Shown: positions 17,575-26,913 of the stretch, one piece after another
How positions within the stretch are numbered: position 1 is the stretch's first letter
Layout: the number at the start of each line of letters is the position of its first letter
Origin: an uncultured Bacteroidales bacterium
Lineage (GTDB): Bacteria; Bacteroidota; Bacteroidia; Bacteroidales; Bacteroidaceae
NCBI GenBank assembly: GCA_902778625.1
Contig: CACYYM010000001.1
Coordinates: forward strand, 124,001-188,000
Length of the DNA: 64,000 bases
Direction: 5' to 3'
Notes under the pieces: model-generated
What the model was told of the DNA's origin: nothing
The model's database searches: none
The model's input: the letters and a program-made list of their open reading frames with translations, nothing else
Program-made: the position numbers and the translations under genes

Positions 17575-19594
17575 ATACCTCACCCTCTCGCTCATTATGC
17601 TCACAACAACCGGTTCTCTCTTCGCACAAAAACTCTTCACACTCGAAGAGCTCAACTTCGGCGGCAAGAACGCTTCGCAGTTCTACCCCGAACGATGGCA
17701 GTTGCGATGGGACGGCGACCGACTCATCGATGCAGCTTCGAAGCCGGCGAGCGTGATAGATGCAAAGACGGGCAAGGCCATCGACGGCGAGACCGTTGAC
17801 CTCGATGCCAACAAGCGTTCGAGGCATAAGGGCGAGCTTGAGTACTGCAAGGCTTCCGGCGCGGTGGCTTTCCTGAAGGACAACAACCTGTGGGTTGCCG
17901 ACGCAGACGGAAAAGAATTTCAGTTGTCCTCCGATGGCTCGCGCGAAATTGTGTATGGCCAAAGCGTGCACAGGGACGAGTTCGGCATCTACAAGGGAAC
18001 CTTCTGGAGCCCCGACGGACAGCTGCTCGCGTTCTATCGCATGGACCAAAGCATGGTGGCGGATTATCCGCAGGTCAACACTTTCGAACGGGAGGCGACG
18101 CTTGCTCCGGACAAGTACCCGATGGCCGGAATGACCTCGCACAAAGTGACGGTCGGCATCTTCTCGCTCCAAACGGGCAAGACCATCTACCTCGACCTGG
18201 GCGATCCTACTGACAGATACTTCACCAACATCGCCTGGGCACCGGATGGCAAGACGCTCTATCTCTACGAGCTCAACCGCGACCAGAACCACACGACGCT
18301 CGACGCCTACGACACCGTAACAGGCCGCAAGCTCAAGACTCTGCGCGAAGAAAGCTCCGACAAGTACGTCGAACCGCTCCACCCCATCACCTTCCTGCCT
18401 TGGGACGACACGAAGTTCATCTATTGGAGCTGGCGGGACGGCTTCAAGCACCTGTATCTGATGGACATCAACGGCAAGGAGCTCGGGCAACTCACCAGCG
18501 GAAAGTGGGTTGTCAAGGAGCTCGTCGGCTTCTGCCCGGCCACGAAGAGTGCCATCATCATCACTAAGGAAGCAGGCGATTTGCAACGCAACATCTACCG
18601 ACTCGACCTGAAGACAAAGAAGCGCACACTGCTCGACAACGGCCGCGGCTGCCACTCCGCTCAGCTCTCTGCCAACGGGCGCTACCTCATCGATACTTGG
18701 CAGGAACCGACCGTGCCGCGCGCCTGTGCCGTTACCGACACGAAGAGCGGCAAGCAGTCGTTGCAAAGGACGGCAAAAGACCCGTGGGAAGGTTGGTATC
18801 AGCCCATTTTCGAACAGGGCACAATTCTCGCCGCCGATGGCCAGACAACGCTCTATTGGCGCATGGTCAAGCCGATGGACTTCGACGCCTCGAAGAAGTA
18901 CCCGACCGTCGTCTATGTCTATGGCGGCCCGCACGCCCATAATGTAGAGGCCTCGTGGCACTGGGGCTCGCGCTCCTGGGAAACCTACATGGCACAGAAG
19001 GGCTACATCCTTTTCATCCTCGACAATCGTGGAAGCGAAGACAGAGGCAGGGACTTCGAGCAAGTGACGTTCCGCCACCTCGGTCAGGAAGAAATGAAAG
19101 ACCAAATGAAGGGCGTCGAGTTCCTGCATTCGCTACCTTACGTCGATAGCAACCGCTTGGGCGTACACGGCTGGAGCTACGGCGGCTTCATGACCACATC
19201 ACTGATGACGACCTATCCCGACGCGTTCAAGGTGGGCGTGGCAGGCGGTCCGGTCATCGACTGGAAGTGGTACGAGGTGATGTACGGCGAACGCTACATG
19301 GACACACCTCAGCAGAACCCCGAGGGCTACGAGCAGACGAGCTGCATAGGCAAGGCAAAGAACCTGAAAGGCAAACTGCAGATCATCATCGGCATGAACG
19401 ACCCGACCTGCGTACCACAACACAGCCTGCAGTTCCTCAACGCTTGTGCCGAGGCCGGCACGCAGCCCGACTTCTTCGTTTATCCAGGCGAAGGCCACAA
19501 CATGGCAGGGCATAAGAGCGTCCACCTGCACGAAAGGATTACGCAGTACTTTGAAGATTACCTGAAACCGCTGACAATAAATACGACACCCTAA
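17564..19594 (+). CDS. S9 family prolyl oligopeptidase (DPP IV-like)
   Basis: 676 residues from the ATG at 17564, which gives a clean signal peptide (MKIKYLTLSLIMLTTTGSLFAQ); ATGs at 17543 and 17558 are alternatives. It overlaps the methyltransferase stop codon by 11 bases. The N-terminal part (about 40-440) is a beta-propeller like DPP IV. The C-terminal alpha/beta hydrolase (about 440-676) has the triad Ser538 in GWSYGGF, Asp613 in GMNDPT and His645 in EGHNMAG. Such periplasmic enzymes remove dipeptides from peptides, often X-Pro, feeding amino acids to these asaccharolytic-leaning bacteria. An EE pair for N-terminus binding is not obvious to me, so the exact specificity is open. Confidence 0.9.
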   Translation: MKIKYLTLSLIMLTTTGSLFAQKLFTLEELNFGGKNASQFYPERWQLRWDGDRLIDAASKPASVIDAKTGKAIDGETVDLDANKRSRHKGELEYCKASGAVAFLKDNNLWVADADGKEFQLSSDGSREIVYGQSVHRDEFGIYKGTFWSPDGQLLAFYRMDQSMVADYPQVNTFEREATLAPDKYPMAGMTSHKVTVGIFSLQTGKTIYLDLGDPTDRYFTNIAWAPDGKTLYLYELNRDQNHTTLDAYDTVTGRKLKTLREESSDKYVEPLHPITFLPWDDTKFIYWSWRDGFKHLYLMDINGKELGQLTSGKWVVKELVGFCPATKSAIIITKEAGDLQRNIYRLDLKTKKRTLLDNGRGCHSAQLSANGRYLIDTWQEPTVPRACAVTDTKSGKQSLQRTAKDPWEGWYQPIFEQGTILAADGQTTLYWRMVKPMDFDASKKYPTVVYVYGGPHAHNVEASWHWGSRSWETYMAQKGYILFILDNRGSEDRGRDFEQVTFRHLGQEEMKDQMKGVEFLHSLPYVDSNRLGVHGWSYGGFMTTSLMTTYPDAFKVGVAGGPVIDWKWYEVMYGERYMDTPQQNPEGYEQTSCIGKAKNLKGKLQIIIGMNDPTCVPQHSLQFLNACAEAGTQPDFFVYPGEGHNMAGHKSVHLHERITQYFEDYLKPLTINTTP

Positions 19595-19608
19595 GGGGGA
19601 GTTCCTAA

Positions 19609-19693
19609 ACGCCGCGTGCGGAAATTGCAAACGCCGCACGCGGAAATGGCCATCGCCGCACGCGGGGATTGCCATCTCCGCAGGCGGCGTTTG
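19609..19693. repeat. GC-core 22-bp array, copy 2
   Basis: Cores start at 19612 (CCGCGTGCGG), 19634 and 19656 (CCGCACGCGG) and 19678 (CCGCAGGCGG), exactly 22 bases apart. It lies between the S9 peptidase and purD. Confidence 0.85.
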
Positions 19694-19758
19694 ACGACTC
19701 AGCGTTCCACTTGAAAAACAACGACTTACGAAATCACCCGAAAAAGCACAGAAAAAAT

Positions 19759-21081
19759 ATGACAAACAACGGAAAATCATCCTCTTCTTTTGAGGGAAAT
19801 CAGGGAGACGGACTTCGCATTCTCCTCTTAGGCAGCGGCGGGCGTGAACACGCGCTTGCCTGGAAGATCAGTCAAAGCGATAAGTGCAAAAATCTCTACA
19901 TTGCTCCCGGCAACGCTGGCACAGCGGAAGTGGGCGAAAACGTCAATATAAAAGCCGACGACTTTGAGGGCATCAAGAAGTTCTGCCTTGAAAAGCAGAT
20001 ACAGATGCTGGTCGTAGGGCCCGAAGACCCGTTGGTAAAAGGCATCTACGACTTCTTCAAGAACGATGCCGAGCTAAGTGGAATCCCCGTCATCGGACCG
20101 AGCAAGCAAGGCGCGGTGCTCGAGGGCAGCAAGGACTTCGCGAAAGGTTTCATGCAACGGCACGGCATTCCGACGGCGGCCTACAGGACGTTTACCCAAG
20201 CAACCATGGAGGAAGGCATCTCCTTCCTCAAAACTCTGCAGCCACCCTACGTCCTGAAAGCCGACGGACTGTGTGCCGGCAAGGGCGTCCTCATTCTGCC
20301 TACGCTTGAAGAGGCTGAGAAAGAGCTCGGCGAAATGCTCGGCGGCATGTTTGGCGGTGCAAGCAGTCGTGTCGTCATCGAGGAGTTCCTGGACGGCATC
20401 GAATGCAGCGTCTTCGTTCTCACAGACGGCAACAGCTACAAAATCTTGCCGGAAGCAAAAGACTACAAGCGCATCGGTGAAGGCGACACAGGCCTGAACA
20501 CCGGCGGCATGGGCAGCGTGAGCCCTGTTCCCTTTGCAGACGAGACATGGATGAAGAAGGTGGAGGACCGCATCATACGCCCAACAGTCGAAGGCCTCAA
20601 AGCAGAAGGCATCGACTACAAAGGCTTCATCTTCTTCGGCCTCATCAACGTGGGCGGCGACCCGAAGGTCATCGAGTACAATGTCCGCATGGGTGACCCG
20701 GAGACGGAAACTGTAATGCTGCGCCTCAAGAGTGATATTGTGGACCTCTTCGAAGGCGTTGCAACGGGCACGCTTGCAGAAAAGGAAATTGCCTTCGACG
20801 AGCGAGCTGCCGTCTGCATCATGCTTGTCAGTGGCGGCTATCCGGGCAAGTACGAGAAGGGCTTTGCCATCACGGGCATCGAAGACGTCTGGGGCAGCAT
20901 TGTCTTCCACGCCGGCACAGCCATCAAGGACGGTAAACTTGTGACGAACGGCGGACGCGTCATTGCCGTCAGCAGTTATGGCAAAGACAAAGAGGAGGCC
21001 CTGCAGAAGAGCTTCGCCAACGCTAAACTGATAACCTTCCAGGGCAAAAACTTCCGCAGAGACATCGGCGCAGACCTTTAA
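19759..21081 (+). CDS. purD: Phosphoribosylamine-glycine ligase
   Basis: 440 residues from the ATG at 19759. GARS domains are in order: N domain with [18 protein letters not shown] (about 18-35), ATP-grasp region with [16 protein letters not shown], the [10 protein letters not shown] loop, [28 protein letters not shown] (in two segments of the active site), and the C domain with SGGYPGKY. It joins glycine to phosphoribosylamine with ATP, the second step of purine synthesis. The N-terminus carries a 16-residue Ser/Asn/Gly-rich extension ([16 protein letters not shown]) before the usual start of the family; no start codon lies closer. A farther upstream in-frame ATG (19669) is inside the GC array and is rejected. 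Confidence 0.95.
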   Translation: MTNNGKSSSSFEGNQGDGLRILLLGSGGREHALAWKISQSDKCKNLYIAPGNAGTAEVGENVNIKADDFEGIKKFCLEKQIQMLVVGPEDPLVKGIYDFFKNDAELSGIPVIGPSKQGAVLEGSKDFAKGFMQRHGIPTAAYRTFTQATMEEGISFLKTLQPPYVLKADGLCAGKGVLILPTLEEAEKELGEMLGGMFGGASSRVVIEEFLDGIECSVFVLTDGNSYKILPEAKDYKRIGEGDTGLNTGGMGSVSPVPFADETWMKKVEDRIIRPTVEGLKAEGIDYKGFIFFGLINVGGDPKVIEYNVRMGDPETETVMLRLKSDIVDLFEGVATGTLAEKEIAFDERAAVCIMLVSGGYPGKYEKGFAITGIEDVWGSIVFHAGTAIKDGKLVTNGGRVIAVSSYGKDKEEALQKSFANAKLITFQGKNFRRDIGADL

Positions 21082-21095
21082 CCAAACTTAATGCC

Positions 21096-22049
21096 TTGAA
21101 GCACAACAGGCTCCAGAACAGAATTGCAGGAAGCGTCTTCACCTTGCCTTTCTGTGTCGCAGCGGCAATCGCGATGTGGTGGCTGCCACAACAGGCTTTC
21201 ACCATACCGCACGCCCTGGGGCTGGCACTCTGCTTGCTGACGACCTACGTCGTGATGGAAACGAACGCTCGGCAGCACATCATCCGCATTCGCACCCGTA
21301 TGATGTCGTGCGTCTGGCTCATCATGGCTGCCAGCCTCGCCTTCATGCATCCCCTGGGCAAGCCGCTTGCTGCAGCCGCATTCCTTTGTGCAAGCTATTT
21401 CCTGCTGTTCCGTTGCTACCAACGTCACCGCCCGCAAGCCTACGCCTTCCACAGCTTCCTGATGCTCAGCCTGGGCAGCTTCTTCGCGCCCATCATGCTG
21501 CCGATGGCGATACCCTTCTTTCTGTACCTTATCGTCTTCTTGCGTTCGATGACTTCCCGCACGTTCTGGGCAGGCATACTCGGTCTCGCAGTACCTTATT
21601 GGTGCTACGCCATTTGGAGTTTTGTAACGGGAAATATGGAAAGTTTCGTCGCAAGGCTGACTGATATGGCTCAGGCGGAAATGCCTTCTGTCGAGGCGAT
21701 TACATCGATGCCCTTCGTCTGCCAAGTCTCTGCAGGCGTCGTCGCTTTCCTCAGCCTCATTAGCATCCTGCACTACCTCAACACGAACTACGACGACAAG
21801 ATACGCGTCCGCATGTTTCTCTACATTTATGCATCGCAAACAGTGCTCTTGACGGCGTTCCTCGTGCTGCAGCCCGTGCACTATGAGACAACGATGGCCT
21901 TGCTCGTTGCCAGCGCGAGCCCGCTCATTGCCCACTACTTCGCGCTTACAGGCAGCTGGTTCAGTACCATCGTCTTCCTGCTTTCACTACTGCTTACGGC
22001 AGGCATGGCAACCCTGAACCTCTGGCTGACAACGTTCACCCCGTATTAA
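21096..22049 (+). CDS. Polytopic membrane protein, TTG start
   Basis: 317 residues with about nine hydrophobic helices spread over the whole length (for example PFCVAAAIAMWWLP, LGLALCLLTTYVVM, LMLPMAIPFFLYLIVFL). No enzyme motif is visible. The likely start is a TTG at 21096 (protein MKHNRLQNRIAGS); the ATG five bases earlier (21091) hits a stop after two codons, and the next in-frame ATG (21174) would remove the first membrane helix. It follows purD by 14 bases, so it is probably in the same transcript, and converges with the FAS1 lipoprotein gene only 12 bases away. I cannot name the function. Confidence 0.75.
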   Translation: MKHNRLQNRIAGSVFTLPFCVAAAIAMWWLPQQAFTIPHALGLALCLLTTYVVMETNARQHIIRIRTRMMSCVWLIMAASLAFMHPLGKPLAAAAFLCASYFLLFRCYQRHRPQAYAFHSFLMLSLGSFFAPIMLPMAIPFFLYLIVFLRSMTSRTFWAGILGLAVPYWCYAIWSFVTGNMESFVARLTDMAQAEMPSVEAITSMPFVCQVSAGVVAFLSLISILHYLNTNYDDKIRVRMFLYIYASQTVLLTAFLVLQPVHYETTMALLVASASPLIAHYFALTGSWFSTIVFLLSLLLTAGMATLNLWLTTFTPY

Positions 22050-22061
22050 AAAGGAACAAAC

Positions 22062-24239
22062 TCACCAGATGTCTTCCGACTCTTCTGGGTTGTCGTAAAC
22101 CTCTTTCGCCACGTACTCGAAGTAATCCATGAAGAACTCCTTGGCTTCCGCGTCGAGGACAGATTGGAAACGTATGTAGTAGTTCTTGTAAGGCTCGAGG
22201 AAGGTATTGATGATGATGCGACGCGACATGTAATGGAACGTCCGCACAGGACTGCCGCTGCCGTTGGCATTGCACCACGCATACGGCGCTTTCATGAAGC
22301 CTTTCGTACGCATCGCCTTCGTCACGCGGTCGTTGTATTCCTCGTCGTCCGTGTCGGCTTCCCAACCCACGTTAGACGGCACGGTGATGTTCTCCATGCG
22401 TTTCTCCAAACCGCCCATGCGGAGGTCCATAGGAATGCCAGCGGCAGGCATGCGGTCGCGATTGGTGCCAAAATAGACTTGCGCCATGGAACGGACACGC
22501 GAGCCAGTCGCAACGCCAAATCTAATCTCGTACTGTCCTGCTCGCGGCACAGGCGGAAGCTGCATCGTGAAGTCGTAACGTCCGATGATGTTGAACTCGT
22601 CGCCCTGCAGATTGTGGTAGCCCGACATGTAGCCTTGCAGGTAATAGAACAGCGTGCCTTCGCGGATTTCCACGCCAGAGAGGTAGGGATAGTTCGTCGG
22701 AATGGCTCTGACGTTTGTCGCGCCATAGGGATAATAGGCGCGCGTTTGGCGGATGTCGTTGTTCATCATCTCGGGCATCGTGCAACAAGCGTCGAAGCGA
22801 ATGCGTTGGCTTGACATCGTGTTGCTGACGTTCTCGGTGCAGACAAGCAGCTGCTCGATGGGATAGACAACAGCGTTGGCAATGCTGCTTGGGTCTGTGC
22901 CGGCTTCGGTGCTGGTGAGCACTCGGATGCCTTCGTTCTCGTTGGGCGTCGTACTGGAGCCCTTGATGCGTGGGAACTGTCCGCTTTCGTGATAGTCGTT
23001 AATGTTTTGCTGATAAACGCCGAACTGTCCTCGGCCGTTCCTCAGGACAGGGAAACGATTGAGGTATATGCCGTTCGACTCGAGGCTCTCGTAGGTCTTG
23101 AGCATTCGTGGCAAGCCCATTGTCTGGTAGTAGTCCATGATGGGAATGGTGGGAACCTTGGAGGACGAGTAGTTATAGCCCGTTTCGTTGTAATGGATGA
23201 CGAGCTTCTCCCTGCCGATGCGCTGCGGCAGGATGTGATACGTGACGAACTGATTGAGATAGTTCAGCTCGTTCCTGTAGTCCTCGTCATAGACAGTTCC
23301 CGGCACATAATCGAAGAGTCCGGAGTTCTGAAGATAGGCACACACATCTTCGACTGTAATGTCCTCGACGGCTTTGCTGAGCGTTTCTTCCCAGAAGTGG
23401 TCGGTCTCGGCAAACAGCGTGAAGCCAAAGAAACGATGCTGTGGGATGGTGCCAACCTGACCGACGGAGGTGTGGCTCGGAAGGTCCTTCACCTGTCGGG
23501 TTTGATAGAGGCGTTCCCAAGTCTCGTCGCGATAAGCATTGAGCGTATCCACCATGCCACAAGCCAGCAAGAGCTTCGACATCACACAGTACCCGCTGCC
23601 CGGCTTTTTCGACCATTGGCGCATGAAGTCGCCTAAGCGTCCGTCGCTCGGTGCAACGACGTTTTCCACCTGATGCACATAGCCATTTGAAAGCACGATG
23701 CCTCGGTTCTTCTTCGATACGGTAGCGATGCCGTCGATGCTGATGCTGTCGAGATCAGTCGTTCCATAGAAGACGCGAAGTTTGCGGTTGTTCATGTTTG
23801 CCAACCCGAACTCGTGCTCGTGAGCAGGGAAATCGGAGATGTCGTAAGCCGGCTGGTCGCCGCTGTCGAGAATGCTGTTAAAGACGATGACTTTCCTAAT
23901 GCTGTCCAGCGTGCTCTCGTCGGGGAAGCCGTCCCAAGTGGGTTCCGAGATGATGCCTTTGCGACAGAGAGAGTCGAGGTAGAGTTGGATAGCATCGTTC
24001 GTTGGCGCAAAGACGGTGTAGTGTCCGCGAGCCGACAGCAATTGCTTCATCGTGGTCTCTGTGTACGAACTGACTGGCATACTGCCGAGCAAGCGCACAT
24101 ACTCGCTGTAGTGGTCAAGCCCCGACAGATATTCTGTAATGGTCTTGTTCGTGAAGACGTATCGCGCAGACGAGTCAATCTGCTCTGTGCAGCCCACCAT
24201 AGCAAGCAACAAGGCGGCTGCCATCAATAGTTTTTTCAT
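22062..24239 (-). CDS. Fasciclin (FAS1)-domain lipoprotein
   Basis: 725 residues. A lipoprotein signal (MKKLLMAAALLLAMVGC, Cys17 lipidated) precedes the mature chain. A FAS1-like domain starts near residue 30, with TITEYLSGLDHYSEYVRLL and YTVFAPTNDAIQLYL, which match the first helix and first conserved block of fasciclin domains. A second FAS1-like unit seems to lie near 200-380 (RQWSKKPGSGYCVMSKLLLACGM through VTYHILPQR). The C-terminal half (about 400-725) is beta-rich and unknown. FAS1 domains mediate adhesion; in Bacteroidales such proteins are often next to SusCD genes, but none is seen here. Probably on the outer membrane surface. Confidence 0.82.
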   Translation of the reverse strand: MKKLLMAAALLLAMVGCTEQIDSSARYVFTNKTITEYLSGLDHYSEYVRLLGSMPVSSYTETTMKQLLSARGHYTVFAPTNDAIQLYLDSLCRKGIISEPTWDGFPDESTLDSIRKVIVFNSILDSGDQPAYDISDFPAHEHEFGLANMNNRKLRVFYGTTDLDSISIDGIATVSKKNRGIVLSNGYVHQVENVVAPSDGRLGDFMRQWSKKPGSGYCVMSKLLLACGMVDTLNAYRDETWERLYQTRQVKDLPSHTSVGQVGTIPQHRFFGFTLFAETDHFWEETLSKAVEDITVEDVCAYLQNSGLFDYVPGTVYDEDYRNELNYLNQFVTYHILPQRIGREKLVIHYNETGYNYSSSKVPTIPIMDYYQTMGLPRMLKTYESLESNGIYLNRFPVLRNGRGQFGVYQQNINDYHESGQFPRIKGSSTTPNENEGIRVLTSTEAGTDPSSIANAVVYPIEQLLVCTENVSNTMSSQRIRFDACCTMPEMMNNDIRQTRAYYPYGATNVRAIPTNYPYLSGVEIREGTLFYYLQGYMSGYHNLQGDEFNIIGRYDFTMQLPPVPRAGQYEIRFGVATGSRVRSMAQVYFGTNRDRMPAAGIPMDLRMGGLEKRMENITVPSNVGWEADTDDEEYNDRVTKAMRTKGFMKAPYAWCNANGSGSPVRTFHYMSRRIIINTFLEPYKNYYIRFQSVLDAEAKEFFMDYFEYVAKEVYDNPEESEDIW

Positions 24240-24307
24240 TCGTTAAGGATAAAGTGCAAGGCTTCTCTGAGCCGGTCTTGCAAGTTAATAAGTTGATAGT
24301 TTCCGTG

Positions 24308-24315
24308 CAAAAATA
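24308..24315 (-). promoter_or_regulatory. -7 element of the FAS1 lipoprotein gene
   Basis: On the minus strand TATTTTTG fits TAnnTTTG, about 69 bases before the start codon. No good -33 partner is visible. Confidence 0.45.
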
Positions 24316-24440
24316 CGATTTTTTTCAATACGATGTATGGTTTTACCTTATTTATTATATAACAACCCCTCATTTTTTATCCGACGTCGTATTATTTGAT
24401 ATGCAGCGTCAACGTGTTCCGAAGCATAGATTTCTCAACG

Positions 24441-24538
24441 CCGCTCACGGGGTTCGTTATAGATTCATGTATGTATAATTATAGATACATGTATGTATAA
24501 TTGTAGATACATGTATGTATAATGAACATAGCATGCTG
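24441..24538. repeat. Composite AT/GC 22-bp array, copy 2
   Basis: AT cores start at 24463 (ATTCATGTAT), 24485 and 24507 (ATACATGTAT). In the same register are CCGCTCACGG at 24441 and a perfect palindrome AGCATGCT (24530-24537) downstream. Confidence 0.85.
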
Positions 24539-24704
24539 AGTTCTGCAATACGATGTGAGGTGTAGGGCAACACCGGGTGTCGCAACCGCTAAAACCCTGA
24601 ACTGCAAAGGAAAATCAGACGCAATACGAAGGCAAGAAATCAATTTTTCTTTTACCATCTTCTAATTTTCAACTTTCTATTCTCTATTTTCAATTTTATT
24701 TTCG

Positions 24705-24712
24705 TAACTTTG
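24705..24712 (+). promoter_or_regulatory. -7 element of the first glycosyltransferase gene
   Basis: TAACTTTG ends five bases before the ATG at 24718. Transcription would start at or next to the start codon, so the mRNA would be leaderless or nearly so. Confidence 0.65.
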
Positions 24713-24717
24713 CAGGC

Positions 24718-25740
24718 ATGAAACCGTATCTTGTCGATATTCCGGTCCTGATTCTGTTCTTCAACAGGCCTCAACAACTGGGACAGGTCTTCGAGCAGGT
24801 CAAGAAGGCCCGCCCATCAAGGCTCTTCCTCTATCAGGACGGCCCCCGAAGCGAAGCCGATCTGCCCGGAATCATGGCTTGTCGCGAGGTCGTGGGGCAA
24901 ATCGACTGGGACTGTCAGGTCGAGACGCTCTTCCAGGAGAAGAACTTCGGCTGCGACCCCTCGGAATTCATCTCGCAGAAATGGGCGTTCAGCCACGTCG
25001 AGAAGTGTGTTGTGCTCGAGGACGACGACGTCCCCAGCGTCAGTTTCTTCGCTTTCTGCAAGGAGATGCTCGACCGCTATGAACACGACGAACGCATCAC
25101 GATGATCAGCGGTTTCAACGTCGAAGAACAGACTGAGGACGTGGAAAGCGACTACTTCTTCACCACGAACTTCAGCATCTGGGGTTGGGCCTCGTGGCGA
25201 CGCGTCGTTGACCAGTGGGACGAGCATTACACATGGCTCGACAACCCGACCCAGGTGCGCCAACTTGAGGAACTCATCAAAGAGCGCGGTTATCGCGACG
25301 ACTTCCTGCCGATGTGCCGAAAGCACCGCGAACAAAACAAGGCGTTCTACGAGACCATCTTCTGGTCGCACCTCCTGCTCTCGAACGGCCTCGCAATCGT
25401 GCCTCGAAAGAACATGATCAACAATCTCGGAGCAACGGCAGACAGCACACACTTCGGCGGCTCGCTCAAGACAATGCCCCGCGGTTACCGACGCATCTTT
25501 ACGATGAAACGGTTCGAAATGGACGAGGGTCACGAGCTCACTCATCCACCCTTCATCGTCGAACACGTAGCCTACCGACATCGCGCTTACCGCATCATGG
25601 GTTGGATGTGTCCGATGACAAAAATTGCCCGTTCCATCGAAGAATTTGCCCTTAATCTGCGCTACGGCAACTTCGCCTACATTCTCAAATCCATACGCAA
25701 CAGAGTCAATAAATGGCTGGGAAAGGAGGCTTACCGATGA
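24718..25740 (+). CDS. Glycosyltransferase family 2-like protein (GT-A fold)
   Basis: 340 residues. The N-terminal PVLILFFNRPQQLGQVFEQV and LFLYQDGPR fit the nucleotide-sugar binding strand pattern of GT-A enzymes, and CVVLEDDDVPS (about residues 97-107) supplies the acidic metal-binding motif. WGWASWRR near 157 is shared by Bacteroidales homologues annotated as nucleotide-sugar or hemolytic-type transferases. It is the first of three adjacent glycosyltransferases, probably acting in surface polysaccharide or lipopolysaccharide core synthesis. Its stop codon overlaps the next start (ATGA). The donor sugar is unknown. Confidence 0.82.
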   Translation: MKPYLVDIPVLILFFNRPQQLGQVFEQVKKARPSRLFLYQDGPRSEADLPGIMACREVVGQIDWDCQVETLFQEKNFGCDPSEFISQKWAFSHVEKCVVLEDDDVPSVSFFAFCKEMLDRYEHDERITMISGFNVEEQTEDVESDYFFTTNFSIWGWASWRRVVDQWDEHYTWLDNPTQVRQLEELIKERGYRDDFLPMCRKHREQNKAFYETIFWSHLLLSNGLAIVPRKNMINNLGATADSTHFGGSLKTMPRGYRRIFTMKRFEMDEGHELTHPPFIVEHVAYRHRAYRIMGWMCPMTKIARSIEEFALNLRYGNFAYILKSIRNRVNKWLGKEAYR

Positions 25741-26912
25741 AGGTATTGCTCATTAGTACCTGCGAAAGCAGCGGCGGCGGCGCGATAGCTGCACGTCGTC
25801 TCATGGAAGCACTCAACAAGAACGGCGTCGAGGCAAAGCTCATGGTGCGCGACAAGCAGTCGGACGACCCTCGAGTCGTGAAGGTGGGAGGCTGGCTGCC
25901 AAAGCTTCTGGAACGCCTCTCCATCCTGCCTCATTGCGGATTCCGCCGCTCACGGCTTTGGCAAGCAGACATCGCAAACTTCGGCATCAGCATTACACGC
26001 ACGAAAGAGTTCCAAGAAGCCAATGTCATACACCTCCATTGGGTCAACCAAGGTATGCTTTCTCTCGATGAAATGGGCAAAATCATGAGCAGCGGGAAGC
26101 GAATCGTCTGGACGTTGCACGACGAATGGCCCTATCTGGGCGTGTGTCATTATCGAGGCGAATGCAAGCAGGAGAAATGCCAGAAATGTCATATCATGAG
26201 CGGCATCACACCTTATTACGTTTATATGCGCAAACGTGCGATGTACGAACGTTGGCATCCGGCCTTCGTGGGTTGTAGCCGATGGATTACAAACGAGGCG
26301 CAGAAGGCTTTGCCATCGGAATGGGTGACGCACGTCAACAACTGCATCCCTTCAGAAAAGTACCATTCCATCGATAAAAAAGAGGCTCGCGAGGCGCTCG
26401 GCTTGCCAAAAGACAAACGCCTGGTTCTCTTCTGCAGCCAGAAGGTAACGGACGAACGGAAGGGCATAAAGTACCTCATCGAAGCCTTACAACTGCTCAA
26501 GGAAGACGACCTCAGCCTCATCATCGTGGGAAAAGACTCAGAGAAGTTGCCGCTGCCTGAGAGCATTGAAGCCTTCCGCTTTGGCTCTGTCAGCGAACAG
26601 AAGATGCCTCTGCTCTACAACGCAGCCGACGCCTTTGTCACACCAAGCCTGCAGGACAACCTGCCCAACACAATTGCCGAGGCGATGAGTTGCGGCACAC
26701 CCTGCATCGGCTTCAACATCGGCGGCATTCCCGAGATGATCGACCACACGAAGAATGGCTATGTAGCTCGCTACCAAGACGCTGCCGACCTCGCCGAAGG
26801 CATCCGCTTCGTGCTCAGTCACGACCTCTGCGCTGCCGCACGCAGCAAGGCCTCCGTCGCCTACAACGAAACTGAAGTGGCAGAACTGTACACTGAAATC
26901 TACGAAGGATAG
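25737..26912 (+). CDS. Glycosyltransferase family 4 (GT-B fold)
   Basis: 391 residues from the ATG at 25737, which overlaps the previous stop codon and has GGAGG eight bases upstream; an in-frame ATG at 25713 would overlap more. The N-terminal domain starts MKVLLISTCESSGGGAIAARRLMEAL. The C-terminal domain (about 215-380) has the GT4 signature: LFCSQKVTDERKGIKYLIEAL, PLLYNAADAFVTPSLQDNLPNTIAEAMSCGTPCIGFNIGG read as separate blocks with the EX7E glutamates. It transfers a sugar from a nucleotide sugar with retention; acceptor unknown. CRGECKQEKCQKCH-like cysteines near residue 145-155 could bind a metal. Confidence 0.88.
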   Translation: MKVLLISTCESSGGGAIAARRLMEALNKNGVEAKLMVRDKQSDDPRVVKVGGWLPKLLERLSILPHCGFRRSRLWQADIANFGISITRTKEFQEANVIHLHWVNQGMLSLDEMGKIMSSGKRIVWTLHDEWPYLGVCHYRGECKQEKCQKCHIMSGITPYYVYMRKRAMYERWHPAFVGCSRWITNEAQKALPSEWVTHVNNCIPSEKYHSIDKKEAREALGLPKDKRLVLFCSQKVTDERKGIKYLIEALQLLKEDDLSLIIVGKDSEKLPLPESIEAFRFGSVSEQKMPLLYNAADAFVTPSLQDNLPNTIAEAMSCGTPCIGFNIGGIPEMIDHTKNGYVARYQDAADLAEGIRFVLSHDLCAAARSKASVAYNETEVAELYTEIYEG

Positions 26913-26913
26913 C

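Larger units (their letters stand above)
24240..24717. other. Gene-free stretch between divergent genes
   Basis: Holds the likely promoter of the FAS1 gene (24308-24315, minus), an AT-rich segment, a composite 22-bp array (24441-24538), a mixed segment with no gene (24545-24640) and the promoter of the glycosyltransferase gene (24705-24712). Confidence 0.7.

Noticed and set aside
17384..19129. Long minus-strand frame opposite the S9 peptidase
   Set aside because: It is antisense to a gene with an intact catalytic triad and shows no recognisable domain.
19669..19758. Longer N-terminus for purD
   Set aside because: It would start inside the GC array and add residues translated from repeat sequence; the ATG at 19759 fits better.
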